Shown: in pieces, positions 17,436-25,776 of the stretch
How the letters are laid out: each line of letters starts with the position of its first letter
Position numbering within the stretch: the stretch's first letter is position 1
Assembly: GCF_039534915.1 (NCBI RefSeq)
Contig: NZ_BAAAWE010000001.1
Span: forward strand, 2,790,001-2,854,000
Direction of reading: 5' to 3'
Source of the DNA: Streptomyces roseofulvus
Lineage (GTDB): Bacteria > Actinomycetota > Actinomycetes > Streptomycetales > Streptomycetaceae
Length of the DNA stretch: 64,000 nt
Notes under the pieces: model-generated
Told to the model about the DNA's origin: nothing
Database searches by the model: none
What the model saw: only the letters and a program-made list of their open reading frames with translations
Translations under genes and position numbers: made by a program

Positions 17436-19166
17436 TTACGAGGCGCCCGGAATCTCGTAGTCCCGGCCGAGGACGACGGTGATCGCGGCGGTGCCGGAGG
17501 GCTTGCCCTTGGTGACGGAGTCGTCGGGCAGGCCGAGGGTCTTGGCGACCTCGACGGCCGTGGCCTTCTGGGCGTCGTCCGCGTAGACGACCTCGGACTT
17601 CGCCTGGCTGTCGGCCTTGGTCCCGCCGACGAAGGCGTAGCCGCCGTTGATCAGGACGATCTTGGCCGCCTCGACGGCGTCCTCGCCGGTCGCGTCCTTG
17701 ATCGAGACCCGCGGCACCCCGCCGGCGTCGAGTGCGGTGACCTTGCCGCCGAGGATGTCCCTGACCACGCTGTCGCCGGCGCCCTCGGCGAGCGCGCCGT
17801 CCTGGCCGACGGGCAGCATCGCCGTCTTGTAGGCGCCGGTCTTGGCGTGCTCGGCGAGCTTGGCGAGGGAGGCGCCGAGGTCCTTCTCGGGGAGGGACGG
17901 GTCGGCGATCTGCTGAAGGTACTCGATGGCGGTCGTGGCGTTCGCGGCGTCGCTGGGCATCTTGCGGAGCATGCCGTTGACGACCTGACCGAAGCGCTGG
18001 AGCTGCTTGGCCTCGGCCTCGCCGGAGGCCCGGTAGGTGGCGTAGGCGACGGCGGCGCGGCCGGTGAGGGTCTGCTTCTCGCCCTTGGTGACGAGCGGGT
18101 CGGAGCCCTTCTTGGCCTTGGGGTCGGGGACGTCGGTGTCGGTGTCGACCTCGATGCCGCCGAGGTACTCGACGAGGTTCTCCAGGTACGGGCTGTCCAG
18201 CCGCCAGGTGCCGGCGATCTTGGCGCCGAGGAGGGTGTCGAGGGCTTCGCGGGTGCCGCTGGAGCCGTCGTCCTCGACGGACTTGCCGAGGGTGGTGGCC
18301 GCGCCCTCGGTGTCGGCGACGGCGAGCGCGTTGGGCAGCAGGACGGTGGTGCCCTGCTTGGTGGTGGCGTTGTCCACGAGGAGGGCGGTGGAGGTGCCGC
18401 CGCCCTGGAGGTCGTGGAGGTGGAGGACGATCGTGTCGCGCTGCTGCGGACCGGTGGCGGCGCCCTGCTGCTTCTGCTCCGAGTCGCCGGTGCCGGGGAG
18501 CAGACCGGCCGACCACAGGTAGCCGACGCCGCCGACGGCGGCGAGGACGAGGACGACGACGAGGGCGATCACCCGGTTGCGGCCGCGCCGGCGGGCCTCC
18601 TCGCGCCGCTCGGACCGGCTCTCGGTGAACTTGAGCCAGTCGATGACGTCCTCGGAGTCCTCGTCGGGCTCCTCGATGAAGGAGAACTGCTCGGTGCGGT
18701 ACTCCCGGTCCTCGTCGGCGTCGTCCCGGCGGGGCGCCCTGGGGGGCGCGGGGGCCGCGGGGGGCGGCTCGGGGGCGGGCCGCTGACCGGGGACGCCCGC
18801 CGGGGCGGCGGCGACGGGCGCGGCGGGCTCGGCGGCCTGCCACTGCTGTCCGGCGCCGCCGTACGTCTCATACGGGTCGTACGAGGGCTGGGCGTAGCCG
18901 CCCTGGGCCTGCCCCTGCCCGGGCCGGCCGGCGTAGGGGTCGTACGAGGGCTGCTGGGGCGCCTGGGGCTGCTGCGGGGCCTGGGGCTGCTGGGGCTGGG
19001 CGTAGGGGTCGTAGCCGTACGTCTGCTGCTGTCCGGCGTACGGGTCGTACGCGGACTGCTGCGGGGGCTCGGCCTGCTGCTGGTACACCGGCTGCCCGTA
19101 CGCGTCGTAGCCGATGATCTGCGGCTGCGGGTAGTACGGGTCGTACGGGTTCTGCTGATCGTTCAC
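17436..19166 (-). CDS. LCP-like membrane protein with LytR C-terminal domain
   Basis: 576 residues. Residues 1-165 are disordered, rich in Tyr, Pro and Gln, with repeated YDPY motifs. A charged stretch precedes one membrane helix at about 190-210 (NRVIALVVVLVLAAVGGVGY). Outside lies a region resembling an LCP domain (about 245-440: LDSPYLENLVEYLGGIEVDT, then GRAAVAYATYR) and a standard LytR C-terminal domain (about 470-570). LCP enzymes attach wall glycopolymers to peptidoglycan. The usual arginine motifs (SRTDT, PRDT, RTR) are missing: PNALAV stands where PRDTWV is expected. Catalysis is therefore doubtful. The S. coelicolor glycopolymer transferase PdtA is, from memory, encoded in this neighbourhood; orthology is unverified. 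Confidence 0.8.
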   Translation of the reverse strand: MNDQQNPYDPYYPQPQIIGYDAYGQPVYQQQAEPPQQSAYDPYAGQQQTYGYDPYAQPQQPQAPQQPQAPQQPSYDPYAGRPGQGQAQGGYAQPSYDPYETYGGAGQQWQAAEPAAPVAAAPAGVPGQRPAPEPPPAAPAPPRAPRRDDADEDREYRTEQFSFIEEPDEDSEDVIDWLKFTESRSERREEARRRGRNRVIALVVVLVLAAVGGVGYLWSAGLLPGTGDSEQKQQGAATGPQQRDTIVLHLHDLQGGGTSTALLVDNATTKQGTTVLLPNALAVADTEGAATTLGKSVEDDGSSGTREALDTLLGAKIAGTWRLDSPYLENLVEYLGGIEVDTDTDVPDPKAKKGSDPLVTKGEKQTLTGRAAVAYATYRASGEAEAKQLQRFGQVVNGMLRKMPSDAANATTAIEYLQQIADPSLPEKDLGASLAKLAEHAKTGAYKTAMLPVGQDGALAEGAGDSVVRDILGGKVTALDAGGVPRVSIKDATGEDAVEAAKIVLINGGYAFVGGTKADSQAKSEVVYADDAQKATAVEVAKTLGLPDDSVTKGKPSGTAAITVVLGRDYEIPGAS

Positions 19167-19187
19167 CGGTGCCCCTCCCCGGGACTG

Positions 19188-19808
19188 TCACTCGCCGCGG
19201 TACAGCTGGCGCTTGTCGATGTAGCGGACGACGCCGTCCGGGACGAGATACCAGACGGGGTCGCCCTCGGCGACCCGTGCGCGGCAGTCGGTGGACGAGA
19301 TGGCGAGGGCGGGGACCTCGACGAGGGAGACGCCGCCCTCGGGCAGTCCGTCGTCGGTGAGGTCGTGGCCCGGCCGGGTGACGCCGATGAAGTGGGCGAG
19401 GGCGAAGAGCTCCTCCGCGTCGCGCCAGGTGAGGATCTGCGAGAGCGCGTCGGCACCGGTGATGAAGAAGAGGTCGGCGTCGCTGTTGAGGGAGCGCAGC
19501 TCCCTCAGGGTGTCGATGGTGTAGGTCGCGCCGCCGCGGTCGATGTCGATGCGGCTGACCGAGAACTGCGGGTTGGAGGCCGTGGCGATGACCGTCATCA
19601 GATAGCGGTCCTCGGCGGGCGACACGGCCTTGTGGCTCTTCTGCCACGGCTCGCCGGTCGGTACGAACACCACCTCGTCCAGGTGGAACAGGGCGGCGAC
19701 CTCGCTGGCCGCCACCAGGTGTCCGTGGTGGATCGGGTCGAACGTCCCGCCCATCACGCCGAGGCGGCGCTTGCCGCGGCCGCCAGTAGGCACTTCCTGC
19801 TCTCCCAT
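19188..19808 (-). CDS. nadD: Nicotinate-nucleotide adenylyltransferase
   Basis: Joins nicotinate mononucleotide and ATP to make deamido-NAD, a step of NAD synthesis. About 206 residues from [10 protein letters not shown]. The nucleotide-binding motif [17 protein letters not shown] is at the N-terminus; ATP-contact residues follow in [12 protein letters not shown], and the C-terminal [13 protein letters not shown] corresponds to the ISST-x-R motif. An in-frame ATG seven codons upstream is possible. The gene is followed closely by the LytR-like gene and rsfS on the same strand. Confidence 0.96.
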   Translation of the reverse strand: MGEQEVPTGGRGKRRLGVMGGTFDPIHHGHLVAASEVAALFHLDEVVFVPTGEPWQKSHKAVSPAEDRYLMTVIATASNPQFSVSRIDIDRGGATYTIDTLRELRSLNSDADLFFITGADALSQILTWRDAEELFALAHFIGVTRPGHDLTDDGLPEGGVSLVEVPALAISSTDCRARVAEGDPVWYLVPDGVVRYIDKRQLYRGE

Positions 19809-19872
19809 GCGTGCAGAGCCTACTGGCACGGCGGCGGACGCCGGCTCAGCGGCCTCCCGGTCGGCGTCCGGC

Positions 19873-20115
19873 TCAGCGGTCGCGGTTGAAGCGGGTGGTG
19901 ATCCAGAGCAGCAGCATCAGCGCGAGGAAGGCGCCACCGCCGGTGACGTACGGGTTGAGGCTGTCGTGGTTGCCACCGTGCTCGGCGCCCTCGGAAGCAA
20001 GCGTGACGAGGTTGGCGGCGGTGCTGTGGAGGCTCATCTTCGGCAGACCTATCAGATCGGGGGTGGGAGCGGAGACTTCGCGCACATCGTATGCGGGCGG
20101 TCGCGGCTCGCTCAC
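19873..20115 (-). CDS. Small membrane protein, function unknown
   Basis: 80 residues with one C-terminal membrane segment ([19 protein letters not shown]) and a short basic end (NRDR). The soluble N-terminal half is Pro/Ser-rich, with no known domain. It begins six bases after the stop of the similar small membrane gene upstream, so the two are probably co-transcribed. Tail-anchored topology is inferred from the hydrophobic stretch alone. Confidence 0.7.
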   Translation of the reverse strand: MSEPRPPAYDVREVSAPTPDLIGLPKMSLHSTAANLVTLASEGAEHGGNHDSLNPYVTGGGAFLALMLLLWITTRFNRDR

Positions 20116-20121
20116 GCCGAC

Positions 20122-20469
20122 TCAGGCGTTGGCGTCCTCGGCGTCCCCGGACGCCCCTCGGGCGGGGGTGCCTGCGGACCGGTCCGCCGTCTCGGCGGTG
20201 GTTCCGGCGGTCGTCCCGGGGCTGGTCCGGTCGGTGGCCTCGGTGGCTTCGGCGCTGGTCCGGTCGGTGGCCTCGGTGCTGGTCCGGTCGGGGGCGGGCG
20301 TCGCGTCCGTCGTCTCGCCGCGGCCGTAGCCGCGGAGCAGGAACCAGGCGAGGAGGGCGCCGCCGACCATGGAGACCAGCAGGACGATGCGGAGCGTGTC
20401 GCCCGACCCCTGCTGGGCCGCCGCGGCGATGCCGGTGAGGGCGGTGGTGGCTCCGGCGGTGTCCGGCAT
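20122..20469 (-). CDS. Small membrane protein with Thr/Ala/Glu repeat tail
   Basis: 115 residues from MPDTAGATTALT, preceded by GGGAG nine bases upstream. One membrane segment (LRIVLLVSMVGGALLAWFLL) is followed by a cytoplasmic tail with degenerate repeats of the type TDRTSAEATEATDRTS. No domain is recognisable. It is divergent from the M48 protease gene; three DnaA boxes lie in the shared upstream region, the first only 15 bases before this start codon. Function unknown. Confidence 0.7.
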   Translation of the reverse strand: MPDTAGATTALTGIAAAAQQGSGDTLRIVLLVSMVGGALLAWFLLRGYGRGETTDATPAPDRTSTEATDRTSAEATEATDRTSPGTTAGTTAETADRSAGTPARGASGDAEDANA

Positions 20470-20483
20470 GGGGTGGTGCTCCC

Positions 20484-20526
20484 TTATCCACAGGGTTCGT
20501 TGTCCACAGGGCCCGAGTTGTCCACA
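20484..20526 (+). promoter_or_regulatory. Cluster of three DnaA boxes
   Basis: Three nine-base matches on the same strand: TTATCCACA (20484-20492), TTGTCCACA (20500-20508) and TTGTCCACA (20518-20526). The first is the E. coli consensus and the other two are the preferred Streptomyces form. Centres are 16 and 18 bases apart. The cluster lies between a divergent membrane-protein gene and the M48 gene, whose likely -10 box TAGGGT is at 20556-20561. Confidence 0.7.
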
Positions 20527-20614
20527 GGCGCTCCGCCCACGGTAGCGCCCTCGCCTAGGGTGGGGCGTGTCAGGGGGACGAGTACCGACTCGTACGGATG
20601 GACAGGGGGCGTTC

Positions 20615-21736
20615 ATGACCGACAACCACGGCGGAAACCACCAGGGAAGCGTGCCGAGCAGGCAGCGCAAGCGGTTCCCCGGCATCTCCTCGCGGGCCTA
20701 CGAGCACCCGGCGGACCGGTCGGCGCTGGTGGCGCTGCGGAAGCTGAGCGGTTTCGACACGGTGTTCAAGGCGCTCAGCGGACTGCTGCCGGAGCGCAGC
20801 CTGCGGCTCCTCTACCTCTCGGACTCCGTCCGGGTGAGCGACGCGCAGTTCTCGCACCTCAACGACATGCTGCGGGACGCCTGTTACATCCTCGACCTGG
20901 ACAAGGTCCCGCCGATGTACGTCACGCAGAACCCGGTGCCGAACGCGATGTGCGTGGGCCTGGACGAGCCGGTGATCGTGCTGACGACGGGGCTCGTCGA
21001 GCTGCTCGACGAGGAGGAGATGCGGGCGGTCGTCGGCCACGAGGTCGGGCACGCCCTGTCGGGACACGCGGTCTACCGGACGGTGCTGCTCTTCCTGACG
21101 AACGTGGCGCTGAAGGTCGCCTGGATCCCGCTGGGGAACGTGGCGGTGATGGCGATCGTGACCGCGCTGCGCGAGTGGTTCCGCAAGTCGGAGCTGTCGG
21201 CCGACCGGGCGGGGCTGCTCGTGGGGCAGGACCTGCGGGCCTCGATGCGGGGTCTGATGAAGATAGCCGGCGGCAACCACCTGCACGAGATGAACGTGGA
21301 CGCGTTCCTCGCCCAGGCGGACGAGTACGAGAAGGCCGGTGACCTGCGGGACTCGGTCCTGAAGATCCTCAACGTGCTGCCGCGCTCGCACCCGTTCACC
21401 ACCGTGCGGGCGGCCGAGCTCAAGAAGTGGTCGGAGAGCCGCGACTACCAGCGGCTGATGGACGGCCACTACCCGAAGCGCTCGGAGGACAAGGACACCT
21501 CGGTCACGGACTCCTTCCGGGAGTCGGCGGGGCACTACGCGCAGACCGTGAAGGAGAGCAAGGATCCGCTGGTCAAGCTCGTCGGGGACATAGCCGGCGG
21601 GGCCGGGGAGCTCGCGGGCGACCTCGGCGGACGGCTGCGGACGGTGTTCGGCGGCGGCGCCTCGAAGGAGCCGGGCAAGGACACCGGCAAGGATGCCGGC
21701 GGGGACTCCGCCGGGGGCCAGGGCGCCGAGGCCTAG
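20615..21736 (+). CDS. M48-family zinc metallopeptidase
   Basis: 373 residues from MTDNHGGNHQG, preceded by AGGGGG. The zinc site is HEVGHALSGH at residues 142-151, and the third ligand is the Glu of SELSADRAG further on. The N-terminal region has the PPMYVTQNPVPNAMCVGLDE stretch typical of cytoplasm-facing M48 enzymes such as HtpX-like proteases. Two hydrophobic stretches flank the zinc site. The C-terminal 70 residues are a Gly/Lys/Asp-rich disordered tail with an amphipathic helix. A TAGGGT -10 box lies 54 bases upstream, with the DnaA boxes beyond it. It is convergent with the next gene, seven bases apart. Likely role is membrane protein quality control, inferred from family. Confidence 0.9.
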   Translation: MTDNHGGNHQGSVPSRQRKRFPGISSRAYEHPADRSALVALRKLSGFDTVFKALSGLLPERSLRLLYLSDSVRVSDAQFSHLNDMLRDACYILDLDKVPPMYVTQNPVPNAMCVGLDEPVIVLTTGLVELLDEEEMRAVVGHEVGHALSGHAVYRTVLLFLTNVALKVAWIPLGNVAVMAIVTALREWFRKSELSADRAGLLVGQDLRASMRGLMKIAGGNHLHEMNVDAFLAQADEYEKAGDLRDSVLKILNVLPRSHPFTTVRAAELKKWSESRDYQRLMDGHYPKRSEDKDTSVTDSFRESAGHYAQTVKESKDPLVKLVGDIAGGAGELAGDLGGRLRTVFGGGASKEPGKDTGKDAGGDSAGGQGAEA

Positions 21737-21743
21737 TCGGGCG

Positions 21744-22823
21744 TCAGGGCCGGGGCTGGGCGGCCGGGGCGAGGGCTCCGCAGAGCGCGGGGGCCGTCGG
21801 GCGGTCGGTGGCGTACGGGTCGGTGAGGGCCGGTCCGGCCTTCGCCGGGACCTGGGCTCCGGCCAGCAGCGGCCTGAGCCCGCCCCCGGTGTCGGCGCCG
21901 CATGCCTGCGGCCCGGCCTCCACGGTGCTCACCAGCAGCTCGGCACGGTGCATGCGCAGGTCGTCGCGGTCGAAGCGGAAGTGCAGGGTGCGGTGGACCG
22001 TGAAGAGGGAGGCGGCGGCGTCGGTGCCCGGACCCTGGACGGCGGGGCGCAGCGCGTAGGTGAAGGTGTGGTCGGCGGTGACGTCGAGGGTGTCCGGGGC
22101 GGTCTCGGCGAAGCGCAGGGTGCCCTGGACGCGGGGCGCGGCGTCGGCCACGGTGACCTGCCGGGGGTCGAAGCGGACCACCCAGGCGGCGACGGCGTGC
22201 CGGCCGTCGTCGGCGGGCGCGGAGACGCTCCGGTCGAACTGGGCCAGCTGGTCGGGGTCGAGCAGCAGGCGGGCGGGCCGGACGGTCTGGCCCGCGAGGA
22301 CGTCGGGCTCCAGGGAGGAGGCGACGAGGTAGTCCTTGGCGATGCTGAGGGCGGTGACGACCTGGCCCTCGGAGAAGTGGAGGGTGCGGGCGGCCACGGG
22401 GAGGTTGATGCCGGCGGCGCCGGTGCGGTACTCGGCGGCGGGGCTTCGGGCGAAGAGCCGGGCCGGGTCGCCGCCGGGGACGGGACCCTGGGGGGCGAGC
22501 GGGACGACGGTGGTGCGGAGCGGCTCGGCGCGCTGGTCCGGCGGGGGCTGGTAGGGGTTGCGCAGGCCGAGATAGACGGCCGTGCCGAAGGCGAGGACGA
22601 TCAGCAGGACCAGGAGGAGGGCCTGTCCGGAGCCCCGGCGGCCGATGGGGCCGGGGCGGTTGCGGACGGCGAGCGCGTGCTCGCCCATCCTTTCCCGGGC
22701 CGAGTACTCCTGGAGGTGGGCAGCGCGGACGAACGCCTCGTCGAAGACGACGGCTCGGTACTCGTCGTCACCGCCGGGGAGTCCCTCGGGAGTCCCCTCA
22801 GGCGGGTCGCCACGCCCTGCCAT
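21744..22823 (-). CDS. Membrane protein with N-terminal VFDE motif, function unknown
   Basis: 359 residues. The cytoplasmic N-terminus contains YRAVVFDEAFVRAAHLQEYS; one membrane helix follows at about 70-90 (GQALLLVLLIVLAFGTAVYL); the outer part of about 265 residues is beta-rich with two distant Cys that could form a disulphide (QACGAD and ALCGAL). The VFDE-x-FV-x-AA motif recurs in the next gene upstream, so the two are related by their cytoplasmic heads. I do not recognise the outer domain. The start ATG is the first in frame. Tight convergent arrangement with the M48 gene. Confidence 0.8.
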   Translation of the reverse strand: MAGRGDPPEGTPEGLPGGDDEYRAVVFDEAFVRAAHLQEYSARERMGEHALAVRNRPGPIGRRGSGQALLLVLLIVLAFGTAVYLGLRNPYQPPPDQRAEPLRTTVVPLAPQGPVPGGDPARLFARSPAAEYRTGAAGINLPVAARTLHFSEGQVVTALSIAKDYLVASSLEPDVLAGQTVRPARLLLDPDQLAQFDRSVSAPADDGRHAVAAWVVRFDPRQVTVADAAPRVQGTLRFAETAPDTLDVTADHTFTYALRPAVQGPGTDAAASLFTVHRTLHFRFDRDDLRMHRAELLVSTVEAGPQACGADTGGGLRPLLAGAQVPAKAGPALTDPYATDRPTAPALCGALAPAAQPRP

Positions 22824-22928
22824 ACCTTCAGGGTAGGTCGGCGGGGGCTTCGGTAAACGCCCAGGTACACGACAAGTTCGGAAGTTTTCCGCCGTCGGAG
22901 TGGTGGCCCGACGGCCGTCCGGGTGGCG

Positions 22929-23573
22929 TCAGGGTGTGCGGGACGCGGCGGAGGCCGCGGGCGGCGTGGGGCCGGCGGGGGCAGGGCGTCCGGCGGCCGG
23001 CGGGGCGGCGGCGGTGGCCGGGGTGCCGGTGAGCACCGGTACCGGCGGCGCGGCTGCCGGGGAGGCGGCCGGCGGGGCCGGGTTGGGCTGGTCGACGCCG
23101 GTGGAGGCCGGGGGGACCTGGTCCTGCCGGTTGGCGGCGGCGCCGCGGTAGACGGCGGTGAAGGCGAGGGCCACCATGCCGATGCCCATCAGGAGGGCGA
23201 GGAGCCAGGCGACGGGCCGGTGCCAGCGGGCGCTGCCACGGTAGGGGCGGAGGGCGCCGCCGTGGCGGCCGTAGGGGCTGGCGTCGTCGCCGATGTCGTC
23301 GGGCTCGTAGGTGAGGCCCACGGGGTCGCGGCCGTCGTCGTAGAGGTCGTCGTCGCCCGCGGCGCGAAGAGCGCGGGCGCGGGCCGATTCGGCTTCGGCG
23401 CGGGCCTGGGCGGCGGCGAGGAGGCGTTCGACGGCCGTCGGCTCGTGGACGGCGGCGGCCTTGACGAACTCCTCGTCGAAGACCACGTCCCAGCGGCCCT
23501 CGGCGGCGCCTCCGCGCTCGTCGTCGGGCTCCCAGCCGTTCGGGGACGGCCTGCCCCCCACGTCGTCCGGCAC
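22929..23573 (-). CDS. Membrane protein with N-terminal VFDE motif and Pro/Ala-rich outer tail
   Basis: 214 residues. The cytoplasmic head has RWDVVFDEEFVKAAAVHEPT, matching the motif of the neighbouring 359-residue protein, then a charged helix, a membrane segment (PVAWLLALLMGIGMVALAFT), and an extracellular tail of almost only Pro, Ala, Ser, Gly and Thr. That tail looks like a spacer through the wall with no folded domain. It is on the same strand as its relative, 105 bases upstream of it. Function unknown; a paired sensor or partner for a cytoplasmic protein that reads the VFDE motif is a guess. Confidence 0.78.
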   Translation of the reverse strand: MPDDVGGRPSPNGWEPDDERGGAAEGRWDVVFDEEFVKAAAVHEPTAVERLLAAAQARAEAESARARALRAAGDDDLYDDGRDPVGLTYEPDDIGDDASPYGRHGGALRPYRGSARWHRPVAWLLALLMGIGMVALAFTAVYRGAAANRQDQVPPASTGVDQPNPAPPAASPAAAPPVPVLTGTPATAAAPPAAGRPAPAGPTPPAASAASRTP

Positions 23574-23661
23574 GGTCTCAGAGTAGACCGGGGATGTGGT
23601 TTTGGGCAGGGAGAGTGCGAAGTCTCCCCGCCCGTACCGAAAGGAGGTGTGCGAGGTGGTG

Positions 23662-24945
23662 TTACCGGATGTGACCGTCGCCGGTCACGATGTACTTGGT
23701 GGAGGTGAGCTCCGGAAGGCCCATGGGGCCGCGGGCGTGGAGCTTCTGGGTGGAGATGCCGATCTCCGCGCCGAAGCCGAACTGTCCGCCGTCCGTGAAG
23801 CGGGTGGAGGCGTTCACGGCGACCGTGGTGGAGTCGACCAGCTGGGTGAAACGGCGGGCGGCGGCCTGCGAGGTGGTGACGATGGCCTCGGTGTGGCCGG
23901 AGGTCCACATGCGGATGTGTTCGACGGCCTTGTCGAGGGAGTCGACGACGGCGGCGGCGATGTCGTGGGAGAGGTACTCGGTCTCCCAGTCCTCGGGGGT
24001 GGCCGGGACGACGGTGGCCTTGGTGCCCTCGGCGTGGGCGAGGACCCGCTCGTCGGCGTGGACGGTGACGCCGGCCCCGGCGAGCGCGTCGAGGGCGCGG
24101 GGCAGGAAGGCGGCGGCGATGTCCTGGTGGACGAGGAGGGTCTCGGCGGCGTTGCAGACGCTGACCCGCTGGGCCTTGGAGTTGATCAGGATGTCGACGG
24201 CCATGTCGAGGTCGGCCTCGGCGTCGACGTAGACGTGGCAGTTGCCCGTGCCGGTCTCGATGACCGGGACGGTGGACTCCTCGACGACCGTCTTGATCAG
24301 GGAGGCGCCGCCGCGCGGGATGAGGACGTCGACGAGGCCGCGGGCGCGCATCAGCTCGCGGACGGAGTCGCGGGACTCGCCGGGGACGAGCTGGATGGCG
24401 TCGGCGGGCAGCCCGGCGCCGCCGACGGCGTCGCGGAGGACGGTGACGAGGGCGGTGTTGGAGGCGTAGGCGGAGGAGGAGCCGCGGAGCAGGACGGCGT
24501 TGCCGGCCTTGAGGCAGAGGGCGGCGGCGTCCACGGTGACGTTGGGCCGGGCCTCGTAGATGATGCCGACGACGCCGAGCGGGACGCGGATCTGGCGGAG
24601 GTCGAGCCCGTTGGGCAGGGTCGAGCCGCGGACGACCTCGCCGACCGGGTCGGGCAGGGCGGCGACGTGGCGGACGTCGGCGGCGATGGCGCGGACCCGC
24701 TCGGGGGTGAGGGTGAGCCGGTCGATGATCGACTCGCTGGTGCCGGCCTCGCGGGCCTTGGCGATGTCCTCGGCGTTCGCCTCGACGATCTCCGCGGTGC
24801 GGACTTCGAGGGCGTCCGCGATGGCGAGGAGGGCGTCGTCCTTCGCCGAGCGCGGCAGTGGCGCGATCTGTGCGGCGGCGCCACGGGCCCGGTAGGCGGC
24901 CTGGGTGACCGGGGAGAGGTTGTCGAGGGGCGTGAGCGAGGTCAT
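23662..24945 (-). CDS. proA: Glutamate-5-semialdehyde dehydrogenase
   Basis: Second step of proline synthesis: NADPH reduces glutamyl-5-phosphate to glutamate semialdehyde. 427 residues, the expected length. It has the cofactor-region sequence [20 protein letters not shown] and the catalytic Cys in [14 protein letters not shown], then the ending [15 protein letters not shown] segment ([17 protein letters not shown]). It is on the same strand as proB, but a gene of unknown function and about 800 bases lie between them, so transcription is probably not a simple proBA operon. Confidence 0.97.
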   Translation of the reverse strand: MTSLTPLDNLSPVTQAAYRARGAAAQIAPLPRSAKDDALLAIADALEVRTAEIVEANAEDIAKAREAGTSESIIDRLTLTPERVRAIAADVRHVAALPDPVGEVVRGSTLPNGLDLRQIRVPLGVVGIIYEARPNVTVDAAALCLKAGNAVLLRGSSSAYASNTALVTVLRDAVGGAGLPADAIQLVPGESRDSVRELMRARGLVDVLIPRGGASLIKTVVEESTVPVIETGTGNCHVYVDAEADLDMAVDILINSKAQRVSVCNAAETLLVHQDIAAAFLPRALDALAGAGVTVHADERVLAHAEGTKATVVPATPEDWETEYLSHDIAAAVVDSLDKAVEHIRMWTSGHTEAIVTTSQAAARRFTQLVDSTTVAVNASTRFTDGGQFGFGAEIGISTQKLHARGPMGLPELTSTKYIVTGDGHIR

Positions 24946-24959
24946 GCCCGCAGGGTACT

Positions 24960-25024
24960 GGCACGGGCGCGTCGACCCGGCACGTACGACGGGCGCATCC
25001 CGCAGTGCGAGACGCGCCCGTGCC
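24960..25024 (-). terminator. Long-range hairpin between the 168-residue gene and proA
   Basis: Fourteen perfect pairs join 24960-24973 and 25011-25024, enclosing a 37-base loop that can fold further. It follows the gene at 25073 and precedes proA on the minus strand, so it probably ends transcription of the former. Confidence 0.55.
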
Positions 25025-25072
25025 GGTGTGCGGACGGCGGGGGTCCGGCCCGTGGTCCGGGGCCCCGGCCGG

Positions 25073-25579
25073 TCAGTAGGGGTGGACTCCGACGGGGGCG
25101 GCGGGCGGCGGGCCGTAGCCCTCCGCGATCCGCTGGTGGTAGGTCTCCCGGTCGATGACCTCCAGGCCGACGATCTCCCACGGGGGGAGCTTGGCGGTCT
25201 GCCGGTGCTCGCCCCAGAGCCGGAGGGCGACGGCGGCCGCGTCGTGCAGGTCGCGGGCCTCCTCCCAGTACCGGATCTCGGCGTGGTCGTTGGCGTAGCG
25301 GCTGGTCAGCAGGAAGGGGTGGTCGTGGGCCAGCTGTTCGAGCCCGCGGCGCACCTCCTTCAGCGGTGACTCGACGCCGGACACGCTCAGGGTGACGTGC
25401 CACAGCTTGGACAGCGGTCGCTCCCCCGCGCCGCCGTCCCGTGTGCCCGTCTCGGCTGCTGTGCCCTTGCCTTCCGTGGCCGTGTCCTGTGCCGCGTCGA
25501 AGTCGGCTCCGGCCTCGACACTCGTCAGGGCGCGTTCGGCCGTCCCGCGGGGCAGTGCCCCTGGGCGCGCTCGTCTCAC
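25073..25579 (-). CDS. Conserved protein of unknown function between proB and proA
   Basis: Up to 168 residues. The first 55 are low complexity and the true start could be further in; the conserved core begins [20 protein letters not shown], continues with [20 protein letters not shown] and ends [19 protein letters not shown]. The pattern of a short alpha/beta protein with acidic patches is clear, but I do not recognise a domain. Streptomyces genomes commonly keep such a gene between proA and proB, to my memory. No proline-related role can be inferred from the sequence itself. Confidence 0.75.
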   Translation of the reverse strand: MRRARPGALPRGTAERALTSVEAGADFDAAQDTATEGKGTAAETGTRDGGAGERPLSKLWHVTLSVSGVESPLKEVRRGLEQLAHDHPFLLTSRYANDHAEIRYWEEARDLHDAAAVALRLWGEHRQTAKLPPWEIVGLEVIDRETYHQRIAEGYGPPPAAPVGVHPY

Positions 25580-25776
25580 CGGCGGCCTCCTGTGTGATGC
25601 GTGTGGTGCTGTACCCCGCGTTTGCTCGTTACCCCCGAGACAAAGTTGACCAGTCCGAGCCGTCGCATGGGGCGGTTTTGGTAAAGGTCCCTTCCGGATG
25701 GCAGGAGTTTCAGCCGTTTCGGCGGCGGTTTCGCAAGGGCTTCCGCACCGGTTTCCGGCCTCGGAGCGGGTCGCGC

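Noticed and set aside
18369..18377. Additional DnaA box TTGTCCACG
   Set aside because: One mismatch, isolated, and inside the LytR-like coding region; likely chance.
20484..20526. Chromosomal replication origin
   Set aside because: Only three DnaA boxes, no AT-rich unwinding region, and no dnaA, dnaN or rpmH nearby.
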